Part shown: piece after piece, positions 15,792-28,024 of the stretch | Numbering within the stretch: the stretch's first letter is position 1 | Layout of the letters: every line of letters starts with the position of its first letter | NCBI GenBank assembly: GCA_012295275.1 | Contig: CM022672.1 | Span: 2,557,443-2,621,442 of the forward strand | DNA from: Chrysomallon squamiferum | Lineage: Eukaryota; Mollusca; Gastropoda; Neomphalida; Peltospiridae | Direction: 5' to 3' | Length of the DNA: 64,000 nucleotides | The notes under the pieces: model-generated | Told to the model about the DNA's origin: nothing | Databases searched by the model: none | Seen by the model: the letters and a program-made list of their open reading frames with translations, nothing else | Program-made: the position numbers and the translations under genes

Positions 15792-16120
15792 TAAAACAAT
15801 ACGACACGCGTGCAATTTCATCGACACCCTCTGCACAAACTCACACCTGCCACTGTTCGATTTCTTCGTCATGGAGCCAATTCTGGTACCAACGCGTCCT
15901 TCAGAGTCCACACTGATGTTGATTGTCATTCACCACAAATATTTGAACAGAAAATCTCATTGATCGGCTGATTTTTCTTATCATCGTGTGCCCGGACCTG
16001 TCTTTGTCGTGTTGGCATAAATGTTCGAAGCCTTGTTCCTGGTTGGAATCGATTTTTTTCGGAGAACGACAGTTCATTCATGCTGGCCCGGCAACAAAAT
16101 GCTGAGTAATCAATGAACAT
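15792..16120 (-). pseudogene. Weak coding-like island, two abutting minus-strand frames
   Basis: Read on the minus strand, a 64-codon frame with an ATG ends at 15926. A second ATG overlaps that stop (GAATGA) and opens a frame whose first 45 or so codons are free of low complexity before it enters AT-rich DNA. The stretch is less AT-rich than its flanks. No family is recognised. It may be a frameshifted remnant or chance, and chance is at least as likely. Confidence 0.13.
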
Positions 16121-16180
16121 TTGCTGTTCCGCAGGATAGGAAGTTGTGCTCAGAATTTGAAATTTTCAATACGTATCTAG

Positions 16181-16214
<34 letters not shown>
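16181..16214. repeat. 34-bp poly(A) tract
   Basis: A homopolymer with no clear retroelement body upstream. The preceding 40 bp are ordinary AT-rich DNA. Confidence 0.9.
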
Positions 16215-16215
<1 letters not shown>

Positions 16216-16896
16216 ATCGTTTGCACATGGATAGGTATGGAGTTGACATTTATGCATGAATAACTAATTTGCATCATTCATTAGAGTAATAATAATAATA
16301 ATAATAAGAAGAAGAATAATAATTAATTAATTTTATCTTGAATTATAACAGACGCAATTATGAATTTCATCATTAATAATTAAAGAAAATAATGATTAAA
16401 GTATCCTGTATATTAAGAGGAATCATAACGAATAATTAAAGGAAAATAAACTAGCTTCATCTAGGGATAATTAACGATATAATAAGTGAGAACGAATCAA
16501 ACAGGCACATATATTTAGATTTTAACAAATATAAACAGATAATTATAAATAATGAAATACATCATCAAAATATGTAATGACAAAATGGATGAATTAATTA
16601 ATGTGAACAGGTACATAAATATCGACTAGAAAATTAATTGGATGTATGACAGTGGTTATTAATAATGATTACTAATAATGTATTTGTATAATTACTAAAT
16701 ATATATTTACTAGCATATGCTGACGTATATTCAGGTTAAACGCACATATTTCTACGTGAATAACATGATGCATACTGATTAAGGAAAACTAGATGGGTTG
16801 GTACCGCTGTGGATAGTCAAACAATGTTTTCAATAGCTGAATGACGCCTTTGAGTAACTAGAAGGAAGTTGATCAATGAATAACCTGATTTTTATT
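16215..16896. other. Very AT-rich spacer
   Basis: An AAT/AAG triplet patch at 16288-16320 and many TAATTA-type sites. No gene. Confidence 0.55.
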
Positions 16897-17116
16897 ATGT
16901 ATGTATGTGTATGTACGTACGTAAGTAGGACTGTATATATGAATGTATTATGTATGTATGTATATGTGTGAGTGTGTGTATGTATGCGTATGTATATGTA
17001 TATATATATGTATGTATGTATGTATGCATGGATTTACGTATGTGTATGTATGTATATGTATGTTTGTATGTATGTATGTGTGTATGTGTGTGTGTGTATG
17101 TATGTATGTGTGAGTG
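16897..17116. repeat. Imperfect (TATG)n array, about 220 bp
   Basis: TATG and TGTA with TATATG and TGTG interruptions. The Cys/Val and Thr/His frames across it are artefacts. Confidence 0.9.
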
Positions 17117-17842
<726 letters not shown>

Positions 17843-17933
17843 CCTCAATCGCGTCTCTATCGCCCTATCTCCAAAGATATCTTAATCGAATTACAACGTT
17901 GACCATTTCGTATCAAAGCGTAGTAAACTTATT

Positions 17934-18134
17934 TTATATCTCCTTTGAAGCAAGACCGAACATTGGCAGTTTCTTACGAGAATCACGCGAAATAACAGGC
18001 CTGGTTTGCGAATCAAACCGTATATAGCATGGCCATCCTTTCATCATCACGTCATTCGCAGTACTTCTGAAGACAGTATTGCTAATATAACATGCACTTC
18101 TTATTAAGTCCATCAGGCCGAAATTCCTAGCCAT
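17934..18134 (-). CDS. Unrecognised 66-codon ORF, doubtful
   Basis: ATG at 18134, stop TAA ending at 17934, minus strand. The protein is not low complexity and has a basic middle and C-terminal part, but it has no signal peptide, membrane segment or motif I recognise. ATGG start context is fair at +4 with T at -3. No splice partners or poly(A) signal are evident. Chance is the leading alternative. Confidence 0.15.
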   Translation of the reverse strand: MARNFGLMDLIRSACYISNTVFRSTANDVMMKGWPCYIRFDSQTRPVISRDSRKKLPMFGLASKEI

Positions 18135-18142
18135 AATGGATG

Positions 18143-18160
18143 AAATTCCTCAGGGAATTT
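18143..18160. other. Small inverted repeat AAATTCC/GGAATTT
   Basis: Seven-base arms with a TCAG loop. A further AAATTCC copy lies 22 bp upstream. It may be a local duplication. Confidence 0.35.
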
Positions 18161-18815
18161 TGGCGAAATTGTAATGGTAATTCTGTAATGCACTTTGTTT
18201 CGCGCAGGCCTGTCAAATCAGATATTGGTGTTATTAAACACTAACCTCTGACAAGCACAGATTTAAAGATTGCAAACCTTTATTTAATAAATCAGTTGAA
18301 TGATTTTTTTCCCCCCCATTTTGCGCAAGGATATTCCAATACATTTATTCAAAGCCAGAAAGCAGAAAGAAGAAAAAAATAATGAGTTTGTGCATTGGTC
18401 TAAGCTGTAAATGTGTGATATATGAAACACTGACATAGGCAATAAAATAAAATAAAATAATATATGAGTTTATTCACTGAAATGAGAATAACTATGTAAT
18501 ATATGAATGTCTGATTCTGGGAAAAAAGTAAAGAAAAGGAAATTCTTTAAACGATTTTTTTAGATAATACATTAGTCGTAATAGAAAATAAACATTTTGG
18601 ACTGAAAATATTGTAACTGTTTTATGAAAGGAATAATAAATATAATTTAACTTCATTATCTTTCGCTGTTGGTTATGTAACTGTCCAGTTTATGAACAGT
18701 TTAATGAAATGGATGGTTGAGTCATACAATTGGTCAGATAAGGTTATTATTTTTTCTTTTATGCATATGATTAATTAATTAATTTATTTATATTTTTTAT
18801 TATTAGTTGTTTTTT

Positions 18816-18846
<31 letters not shown>

Positions 18847-19635
18847 TCGGTAAGGACAGCTATGCACATATAATGTAATAATATATTCCAAAGATTTATC
18901 AGTAATTATCATTATTATTATTTTCTGAGCGTGTTTTGTTAAGGGAGAGAGAAGTATGATTTTTCATGTTTTCAGCTTACAAAGAATCTCTATAATGCTG
19001 GCACCAAGCCTTTAGCAGATATAGATTAATCACCGCAATTACTCGGTGTCGAAAACAATGTACAGCTTTCTCTCAACCAATTCAAGGCCTCGCAACAATA
19101 ATGCACTGTACTCAAAGACCTGTGTGAATGTATTCCTGTGTGCACGAGAATAATCAGGACCAAAAACCACCCAGCTTGTATTATTCTGTACGTGTGTACA
19201 CTTAATGAAGTATGCTGGGTATGTCGTTACATAGATAACGTTATAGTTTCGACAAACACGTATAAACTGAGGTTATATTATGATGATGTTATTTGGGCAG
19301 ACTCATTACTGTATTTTTGTTTATTCTTAGTAACGTCAGCAAATTAACGAGGTTTTTTTATTTTCATTTTTACTTTCATCTTTGTTAGTTTACGTCTCCA
19401 CCCAGACGATTTGATTGCTGCTTCATTGGCTTGGTATTCGACTGTTCTTTCTGATGTCACGTAGTCGTATTTGCATTCTGGCTGTGTTTACAAGAAAAAT
19501 CCATTCTTACTATTATGGTTCTATCAAAGAATATTTGTCTCAGAACTTAGTTTAAATCAAGCATCCGTGCATATCTCTGATATTATGGAAAAACAGATTT
19601 GGAAACTGCGTTGCCACGGTTCCTGACTGAAGCTA
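18161..19635. other. AT-rich stretch without a visible gene
   Basis: Holds (AAAAT)n at 18444-18460 and poly(T) runs at about 18810-18847. Frames are short and uninformative. Confidence 0.55.
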
Positions 19636-19639
19636 ATGG

Positions 19640-20665
19640 AAAAGGAGTGGACACAGAAAATATCTTTATGCAGCACTGGACTGGAACATTTGTTATTGAA
19701 GTTGGCAGTTCCCCAGCTTACTGCCTTTGTTGTTGATGACGTTGATGTCACCACCTTTGTTGTTTGTGTTGTTTTTATGCATTTCTTCAGACTTATAAAC
19801 ATTCTCGTCAAAAATGTGTTGATTTTTGCTATGGATTGAAATAGTTATTACAGATATTGCTGATTTCTCTGCTGCTGTTGGTAGTGTCATTGTTGATTGT
19901 ATTTTCCTCAGTGCTACTTGTATTGATTATAGTTGTTTATATGTTCAGAACATTAAAATACAGAATTATGATCCCGGATTTCTTCATTTAATGTTGGATT
20001 GGAACCTTTGTTATTGCCGTTTCAGTTCTGTGGTTATCACTGTCATTGCTGTACAGATTTCAAAAGATTAAGCTATAAGGCAGTGATTCGGGATTTCCTA
20101 TTTTCTAATTTATTGCTGCTGTCTCCCATATGACCACATCTGATTTTACTGTTTTTGTTGACGTTATCCTTGTAATTACATTTGTTGTTATCAATGATTT
20201 TGATACTGAGTTTACTGTAGAATACATGAAGCTATAACGTAGAGATTCCTGGTTTCGTCTTTCTGAACTTTATTGGAACAAGCACTGTTTTGCTGTTTCC
20301 ACTGTCGTTACTGATGCTTTTACTGGTTTCGTTGGCGTCACTGTTTTTGACATTATTGCTGTTGAAGTAGACATTTATAAAAATAAAAAAATAAAATATA
20401 TTATTGCATAATGATTATGGATACCTTTAGTTTGAAGTTCTACGAATCAAACTTTGATGTTGCTGTTTTCTTTACTGCTGCAGTTGCCTTTACTGTTTCT
20501 GACGTTATCGTATAGTTGTAGTTGTTGCGGTCGTCACTATTGTTGATATTGCTGTTGCTGTAGGCATTTCAAAAGGTTAACCTGTACCATATTTTTCTGC
20601 TGTTGTTGTAACAGCTACAGTTGTTGTCGTCATTGTTGCTGATGTTGGTGTTGCCTGAATACATC
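19640..20665. repeat. Decayed tandem repeat with units of about 150-190 bp
   Basis: Related segments start near 20050, 20217, 20368 and 20560 with GTA(G/C)A(G/C)ATTTCAAAA-like or GTAGAATACAT-like heads. Several are followed by AAGCTATAA and GATTC(G/C)(G/T)G(A/T)TTTC. Each continues into a long field of GTT, GCT, GTC, ACT and GTG triplets. Earlier, more diverged segments at about 19640 and 19945 share TTGGAAC then TTTGTTATTG. The Val/Ile-rich frames are consequences of the triplets. This looks like an old complex satellite with its own unit, not a simple microsatellite. Confidence 0.55.
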
Positions 20666-21004
20666 AGAAAACGAAGCGATTACATTCTGATCCAAAATGA
20701 AATTGAACTGATCAGCATAGAGGAATTTAATACTTGGCATCCTGGCGTTTTAACTGCCACGAACACGATAAACCGAACTGCGACAGACACCTACCAGTTC
20801 TATGTTTGACAGAGGAAATTAGAACAATTTTTAAATCTCCGATAAGGAAATGGCGACGATTTCTAATTTCGATTGTAATTGATTCTCAGTTTATAGAGCG
20901 TTTTTCGACAAGTCACCCACCATTCACTAGCACAACACATTTTACTTACTATACCTCTGTTGTTATTTCAGTTTCGTTCTGTTTACTTTCTTCATGTTGT
21001 ATTC
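20666..21004. other. Spacer without a visible gene
   Basis: A plus-strand frame beginning near 20734 runs into the downstream microsatellites and is not credible as a protein. Confidence 0.5.
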
Positions 21005-21271
21005 ATTATTATTATTGTTGTTGTTGTTGTTGCTGCTGCTTTTGTTGTTGTTGTTGTTGTTGTTGTTGTTATTATTATTATTATTATTATTATTTCTCTT
21101 TTTTTTTTTGGTTCCTTTCATTTTATCTATATATCTATCTATCTACCTACCTACTTATCTACCCATTTCTCTACCTATTTGCTACCTTCTTACCTATCTA
21201 TCTAACTATTTTTATCTGTTTCTTATTTCTTCTGATATATATATATATATATATGGCTCTCTCTCTGTCGC

Positions 21272-21310
<39 letters not shown>

Positions 21311-21380
21311 TACACACATACTTATATATATATATGTGTGTGTGTGTGTATATGTGTATGCATGTGTATATGTATACGTG
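21005..21380. repeat. Compound microsatellite block
   Basis: In order: ATT, GTT, GCT, GTT and ATT triplets (21005-21093), imperfect CTAT/CTAC tetranucleotides (21127-21215), (TA) at 21236-21254, (CT) at about 21276-21307, then CATA/TG repeats to 21380. Several long frames cross it but are low complexity. Confidence 0.9.
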
Positions 21381-22083
21381 TATCAGGTTATTAATATTTT
21401 TTATAAAAATAGCTTTATCACTTTTTATTTCAATTTTTCATTTCATGTTACGTATGTATGTATGTATGTGTGTATATATATATCAAAATGATCATTATTA
21501 TTATACCACCGCCATCATAAACGATATAAATAACTTCCATTTATGAAAGTAACTTCTATAATTACATGAAAATGAAATAGTGCCAGAAACCTTTTACAAA
21601 ATACAGTTACCTAATCAAGTTTATAACTTCATTCTTTTTTTCTTTTTTTTTAATTACTTCGTTCAATTTCCATAACATCTACAGTGAAATCAGTACATGA
21701 CACCAGCTACTACAACACGTTTAGGCTTTTAGCACGAGGCGTTGAAACACACGTCACGTTTAACGAGAACGTGTTAATAATGTGAGAAGGAGCTGTAATA
21801 ACTGATATCACATGTGACACACCCCAGCAGGGATTCCCTACCCAGGGGGCTTGTTCATAGGCGACCACATGACGATTTAATTGTTGCCTGGCAAGAAGTC
21901 AAACGTGCTCTCTCTGGTCGTTTTAGTTATGTACGCTGTTAGGTAACGTAAAGTAGTAATAAGTCCTGTGCCTGCTTGGGCTTGCTTCCAGACACATTTC
22001 GGTTCCTTTTGGGTGATTTATGTGCAGGTTTTCTTCAGAAATAAAGAAAACAATAATATTATATGAGAGAGAGAGAGACAAAG
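21381..22083. other. Spacer with a GC-richer centre
   Basis: A short TATG run at 21451-21482. The segment 21700-22015 is less AT-rich and holds palindromic scraps such as CGTTTAACG, but no frame or RNA gene. Confidence 0.45.
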
Positions 22084-22256
<173 letters not shown>

Positions 22257-22668
22257 ATATCGAAAAATAGGAAGAGACGGCAGAGAAGAAAAGAGAGACA
22301 GCCAAAAAAAGACAGCCATAGAGAAAGAGATAAAAAGAGAGAGAGATAAAATGATGTAATAATTTCATTTTCAGAGTCGTTCCAGAAAATCTGTTCTTTT
22401 CATCAGCCAAATGGCAATATATTTTCAAAATGTAGCAGTTATTGTTAATTGATTATGAAGTTTATTTTCTTTCAATAGAAAACCAGTTCAACTTTGCACC
22501 GTGCAGGTGGAGTCCGTGAAAGAAATCATTTTGCTTTCTGGCATCTACTGAATGAATGACGTCAAATAAATAATCATAATCAGCTTTCTCACTCATTAAA
22601 TGTGTTCTAAATTAGATTAACACATCTCAGTTATATAACCTAAACTAGCGCACTCGCCCAAGCAGCAG

Positions 22669-22685
22669 ATAAATCACTGATTTAT
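22669..22685. promoter_or_regulatory. Palindromic PBX/HOX-like site pair
   Basis: ATAAATCA and TGATTTAT face each other around a single C, a perfect 8+1+8 palindrome. TGATTTAT matches the composite site used by PBX with posterior HOX proteins. It lies in a repeat-free interval with further TAAT cores and a TGACGTCA at about 22559. Function is inferred. Confidence 0.3.
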
Positions 22686-22740
22686 GTCAAATATAATTTA
22701 TTCGTTGTCAGCTTATGTGTCTTTTGTCGAAATGATGAAG

Positions 22741-22743
<3 letters not shown>

Positions 22744-22800
<57 letters not shown>
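22744..22800. repeat. (CT)28 microsatellite
   Basis: Pure CT dinucleotides followed by CCCC-containing pyrimidine-rich DNA. Confidence 0.96.
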
Positions 22801-22801
<1 letters not shown>

Positions 22802-23270
22802 CACTCCCCTTCTTCCTCTCTTCACACCCAACCATCACCAGCCAATCAGAAAGTAATTAATCTTCCGAGTTGACACAGAATTCATTAAGGCCACGGAACT
22901 GGAATGTCCACCGTGCTCTCAAAATAAACTTACAATGGGCTCGTAATTCATTAGATTACGCTGCTTATTCTCTGTCAACACACAGTCGACGAAATCGTAA
23001 TCCGCAGTAATCTACAAAATTCGTGCTAACTGCAGCCAGCCAGTGCTGTCACCAGAAACAATTTATTCTGCCTTACAACTGCCAGAGTGTCCATTAATAC
23101 TTGAATAATAAAGACTTTTGTTGGCACTTGTCTCTGTGGTCCGTAGGTCAAATGGCCTGGGCTTTAATTAGGTCGATGGGTACCGACCTGTCCAGATGAT
23201 TCAGTGGTCAGATTACACAGTTTAACATCTATCTGTCTTTCTGTGTTTGTCTATAGTCATTCAGACACAG
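22801..23270. other. Repeat-free, less AT-rich interval with many homeodomain-type cores
   Basis: About 470 bp with TAATTCATTAG, GTAATCC, AGTAATC, CATTAATA and TTTAATTAGG, plus a GGAATGT TEAD-like site (about 22902). No frame stays open. With 22500-22740 it forms the longest microsatellite-poor block nearby, so a conserved enhancer is possible. Such cores also arise by chance in AT-rich DNA. Confidence 0.25.
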
Positions 23271-23309
23271 ACACACACACACGTGTATGCATATACACTC
23301 TCCTCTCTC

Positions 23310-23313
<4 letters not shown>

Positions 23314-23375
<62 letters not shown>
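23314..23375. repeat. (CT)31 microsatellite
   Basis: Pure CT after a short interrupted lead-in from 23298. A (CA)n run precedes it at 23265-23281. Confidence 0.96.
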
Positions 23376-23380
<5 letters not shown>

Positions 23381-24002
23381 CCATCATTATCTTCGATTTA
23401 CTGATTAGAGCAAAAATTATGCATAGAAAAATAAAAGTTTCTGTATTGTTTGCCGAGGACAGAATATTTGAGCCTCTTTTACATAACAATTATAATTCTT
23501 TCTTAGCTATGTTGTCAGTGTCCTCGAACGTTCCCACAGTCGTATGACAACACAACTTAATTATTTTTATTTACTCCACTTGTGCAGTGTGCATGTTGAT
23601 GAAGTCAGTCTAGGTGCTAATTGATTCTGTAGTGTTAATTACGTAACGGAATTAACACTTCCGAACAAAATTAACAAACAATTTGGCTGTGAGAATATTT
23701 AGGATATTTCGTAATTTACAGTGTTTTTCTTTTTGTTCACCTTTTCCGGCGACTTATTTTTCCGTTTCTTTTTTTAATTTTAACTATTTTTTTGTCATTA
23801 GCGAACAGAGGTTTCTTCAATCTTTTTCATTATATTCTTGCTTTATAGATCAAAATAAAGGAATAATAGAGAGTATGTTCAATAAAAAGTATATGTATAG
23901 AAATCTTGATTAAATACCTTTCTTTCATCTAGTGAAAAACTCAAACATTAAAATGCCCGCGAAATTAAGCAAACATACAGAAATACAAACATACATTCGC
24001 AC
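23376..24002. other. AT-rich spacer
   Basis: No gene, only T-rich frames. Confidence 0.5.
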
Positions 24003-24245
24003 GTGAATGAAAATGTATATACACATACACTGACACACATGCACATGCACATAATTATTTTGATATACACACACACACATACACGAGCACACTCAGATAT
24101 ATTATATATTCAACGAAATCTCTCTAATAATTACAAGCACCGAGATACACACAAACGTATTGTTGTACATACACTGTTGTACACATCTATACTAAACTAA
24201 ACTCATAAAATGTTATATTTTAGACACACACACAATTATACACGA
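24003..24245. repeat. Imperfect (CA)n/(CATA)n array
   Basis: Interrupted CA, CATA and GACACA units. The Thr/His frame is an artefact. Confidence 0.75.
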
Positions 24246-24880
24246 ACAGGTAATACAAACGTCTCTACTTGAAAGACTTCTTTGATATCGCCTGGCCTCT
24301 ATTAAAAAACATGTTTGGTCTGAACTTTATTTTCTCGTGCAGCTTTGCCACTTATTTGCCTTCCTCTGTTTTCAGTCAATAAAATAAAGACAATGATCAT
24401 TCCAGTGCAAATAAAGAGAACAAACAGCTGAAATTATTAAAAGAAAAAGATGACTGGGGATGCTGTATTGTTTTCTTCAGTTGTAAGTTGCAGGCTGTTT
24501 GCGCTGGTTTTGGTTTCTCAGAAGCCAGTGTTTGTCGCCGTATGTGAAACAATCCTTTGCAGAGTGATCGAGCTGGGAGTTATTTTGAATCTGGTTATGT
24601 TTGCCTTTTACAGCAGTTTGCTTTGAAAATTCTTTGTCGATTTGCAAGCTCTGTGTGGAAGGCATGGCCAGAGATAAAGACAAGTTTCTCTTTGTTCTGT
24701 GCGACTGTCACTGACAATGCTACATTGTGAGTTTTTTTTTTTTTTTTTAATATGATGTAGGTTACGACGACAGCGTGGTGATCAACATGTCAGAAGGACG
24801 ATGACCACGGCATGTGTCCAGAAATTAAATGGGATCGTCATGAATTGACAATAGGCACGACACCCATTTTTTGTTTACTT
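24246..24880. other. Spacer without a visible gene
   Basis: A 68-codon minus-strand frame at 24477-24683 starts on TTG and has no recognisable motif. Poly(T) at 24732-24749. Confidence 0.45.
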
Positions 24881-24916
24881 TTTTTTTACTTTTTTTTTTT
24901 TTTTTATTTATTTAAA

Positions 24917-24951
<35 letters not shown>

Positions 24952-24962
24952 CATTTTTTTTT
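24881..24962. repeat. Poly(T) followed by (AAT)10
   Basis: A T-rich block to about 24905, then perfect AAT triplets at 24920-24950. Confidence 0.88.
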
Positions 24963-26520
24963 CCGTGTGGCTGAGACCCAGGGGGTCGCATTTTTTTTTA
25001 TCCACGAGGGCGTGTACGATACTGATCTTGGATACGCCCCAGGCACGCCCTTCCCTATTTCTGTTGACCGATATTTTTCTTTATAATAAAATTCATTTCA
25101 TCTACAAAACAAAACATACCACACACATTACGACATCCATCACTTTTCTAAAAAAAACATTGATAGTAATGGATTCGTTGTTTTAGTCTTGGTAATATGA
25201 ACAAACATAGTTTAATCGAAATAACACAAATGTTTGTGTTTTCGAAATTTTTTTTTTTTTACAAATGTAGAAATCATGGTATAATTTCTTTCGCAAGAAT
25301 ATAATATAACCCAGTTGTTTTTTTTTGTTTTTTTTTTTTTTTTTTTTTTTTTTTCATCCATGAGTGTAACGTGTTTAAAATATTTCAGACATGTACTCAA
25401 CCTGCTTTCTTCAAGGACACTCTGAACATGTCACCGTGGTTCAAGTACATGTAAATGCATATTCATATCGTAATGAAATTTAAGATGAGTTGTGAATACG
25501 ACGTTGATCCGGGGTTTGCCTGAATACATAAACGTTAACACTCGAAATTCAGACAAATCAGATAACCCGAAAATACTCACAACAAACGTAAAGATGTGTC
25601 TGAAGTTCAAAGCATTTTGTTTAAGCAGTTTGCACCGTGCAGTGCTGATAATTAATATATTAATATCCACGTTTAAAGCAGTTTATCGAGGCGCCTTGCA
25701 CCGCGATACCTTTGAACTCGAGCAAACCATACAAAACGAAACGTACTTGAAGTACTTATTAAGAAATCGCTTTTGCTTAAGGCTTTGTCGCCTATGTGTA
25801 ATTCGCAGTTACATTGCTTCTAAATAAAATGTTACGAAGCTCGTGAAATCCACTTAGTTTTCTTAGATCTACATGCATAATAACTTCAGCGTTTTGTGTT
25901 GATTGTATAAATAGATTATGTAGGGTCGTATCTCTCTACCGGCTACTTCTTCGAGGTGACTGTATAAAATAACTACGTGGTGTCTTCACTCTAACTACAG
26001 CAGTAAGACTAACTCTTATCTATATACTGAAAACTACACTGTGAGCCACGAGAGGCGTGCATTAATTTTCGATATAAACACAGGTCATATAGCTTGGCTA
26101 ACTGACTGATAAATGGTTGGTTGGTGCGTTGTGTGTTCGTTAAATATGTTAACTAACAAAGAATTCTTACACTAGTACATAATTACTAAAATGTCATTAA
26201 TGCCTATAGCCATGAACAAACAAGCATGCTGTTTTTGTTCAGTGGTATGTAATAATGAATCGTTACCAAAAATGGCATCTGTGGCATAAAGGTACGACGT
26301 GGCAATAATGACAACAAATGAAATCAAGCAACAACTGTTATTATTTTTGTCTTTTTTCATTATCCTTTGTCAACACGTCAAAAATGTTTTCCTTTTGCCA
26401 TGTTATTTGGTTTTCATTGTACAAACAGACATTTGTTTTTGGAAACGGGCCAGACCATTGGTTATGACAAACACAGTTTCTGACGCGCTGCTCTGTGATA
26501 ATATTATTGCTATTTATTAA
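24963..26520. other. AT-rich stretch without a convincing gene
   Basis: Includes poly(T) at 25247-25260 and 25319-25354. A 111-codon frame at 25492-25827 has only a GTG at its beginning and no recognised motif, so it is not called. Confidence 0.5.
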
Positions 26521-26524
26521 TCAG

Positions 26525-26689
26525 TTAGCGTGTGGAACTGGGATTTGTTTTCCACGAAAAACACGGGAAGGTTGTTGTCCACGAAAATACGACAGAAACT
26601 GTTACACAAATTACGGGATGTTCCGATTAAGACGTGTTTGTTCGACCGAAATTATTACAGAACTAGTTCATGATATTACAATGATTTAA
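26525..26689 (+). CDS. Possible terminal exon of a six-cysteine peptide (speculative)
   Basis: The frame is closed by TGA at 26465 and has no ATG before the cysteines, so it could only be read as an exon. TTATTAATCAG at 26514-26524 is an acceptable acceptor. After it the frame shows six cysteines spaced C-x4-C-x8-CC-x7-C-x12-C, then about 14 residues to TAA at 26687. The C-C-CC-C-C order is that of inhibitor-cystine-knot peptides, including some mollusc secreted peptides. There is no visible signal peptide exon upstream, and the repeated TCCACGAAAA in the DNA could create the pattern by duplication. Probably chance. Confidence 0.13.
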   Translation, partial: LACGTGICFPRKTREGCCPRKYDRNCYTNYGMFRLRRVCSTEIITELVHDITMI

Positions 26690-26861
26690 TTGACTGTTGT
26701 AGTTAACTCGAAATTTTAATTTTAAAATTTATTAACAAAAGAAATTCTGATGAAACTAGACAAAGTGTATATATATATATATATAAAGAAAAATATGCAA
26801 GAAAGTGACAAATACTGAATAAGTGACAGTAACAGATAGAAAAGATACTTTGAGTTATTTT

Positions 26862-26862
<1 letters not shown>

Positions 26863-26927
<65 letters not shown>
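26863..26927. repeat. (AG)29 followed by G8
   Basis: Pure AG ending in a run of Gs. A short (TA) run lies upstream at 26769-26784. Confidence 0.95.
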
Positions 26928-27008
26928 ACTGAATGAATCGACTCAGAGGGAAAGATACAGACCAATACATCAAGAGAAAGAAAATGACCGAGTCGTAAAG
27001 AAGACAAA

Positions 27009-27009
27009 G

Positions 27010-27042
<33 letters not shown>

Positions 27043-27112
27043 TACAAACACACAGACACACACACAGACACACACACATACACACAAACGCACACACAGA
27101 CACATACACACA
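27009..27112. repeat. Imperfect (CA)n array
   Basis: CA dinucleotides with CATA, AAAC and CAGA interruptions. Confidence 0.92.
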
Positions 27113-27480
27113 TGCAAAGTAATATTTAATGCACAGTTTTACAACAGAACTCGAGATGCTGAATATTTGTAATTATCGCATACTTATTGCAGAGAACGAG
27201 AGAAAAGAAACAGAAAGAACAGCGAAACAAACATACTGACAGACAGCCTCAAAGTCATAAATGAATAAGCAACTAAAAGAGCTAACAGAGACAAAGAGCC
27301 AAAGAATTTTTTTTTTTTTTACCTGGCCGCATTTTTATTGAAACTAAAGTATTTTTATCTTTCCCTGTCGGAACCGGCGTCAGTCAGACTGAGGGCAAAA
27401 AAAAACAGATTAAAATATTTTCTGTTTGCTGTATGCAAAAATGTGTCATTAGAGTTTATATAGAGATCTGAAAAATAAAA
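27113..27480. other. Spacer without a visible gene
   Basis: A-rich and purine-rich DNA with a poly(T) at 27308-27320. Nothing identifiable. Confidence 0.5.
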
Positions 27481-27484
27481 TATG

Positions 27485-27860
27485 ATTAGAAGCAGAAGTG
27501 GTAGTAATAGTAATGATTGTAGTTGCAGCAGGATTAAGGTTATTCTAATGGCTGTTGTAATAATAGCAGTTAGAAGTAGCAGTAGTATTAGAAGTAGTAG
27601 TAGAACTAGATGTAGTAATAATAGTTATAGTTGTAGTAGTAGTAGAAGCTAGACTAACAATAGTAGATGTATTATTAGTGATACTAGTACTAGTAGTAAT
27701 AGTTGTAATGATAATAATAGCAGTAATAATACTACTTGGTGCTACTAAAACCAGTGGTTGTAGAAATAACTGTAATAGTGGTTATTCTGAAGTCGTAGTA
27801 TAAGTCGTAGTAGTAGTAGTAGTACTAGTAGGAGTAGGAGTAGCAAAATTAGTTACTGTT
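27485..27860. repeat. Degenerate TAG/TAA triplet field
   Basis: Runs of AGTAGTAG and TAATAG separated by single changes, all in the same triplet phase class, for about 375 bp. Similar fields lie at 31676, 39515, 47345 and 50340. Confidence 0.8.
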
Positions 27861-27892
27861 GATGTTAAAGATAATCAGGCTGTTTACGAGGA

Positions 27893-27982
27893 CTATGATG
27901 ATGATGATGATGACGATGATGATGATGATAATAATAAGCTTTTATTAACTTTCCAGAGGCGTTCCTATCATGCTTACACAAA

Positions 27983-28021
<39 letters not shown>

Positions 28022-28024
28022 ATA
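27893..28024. repeat. (GAT)14 and (AAAT)11 microsatellites
   Basis: GAT triplets at 27893-27934 with one GAC, then unique DNA, then perfect AAAT tetranucleotides at 27980-28024. Confidence 0.92.

Noticed and set aside
25492-25827. 111-codon plus-strand frame
   Set aside because: It begins with GTG, has no ATG until mid-frame, shows no motif, and the opposite strand is equally open over much of it.
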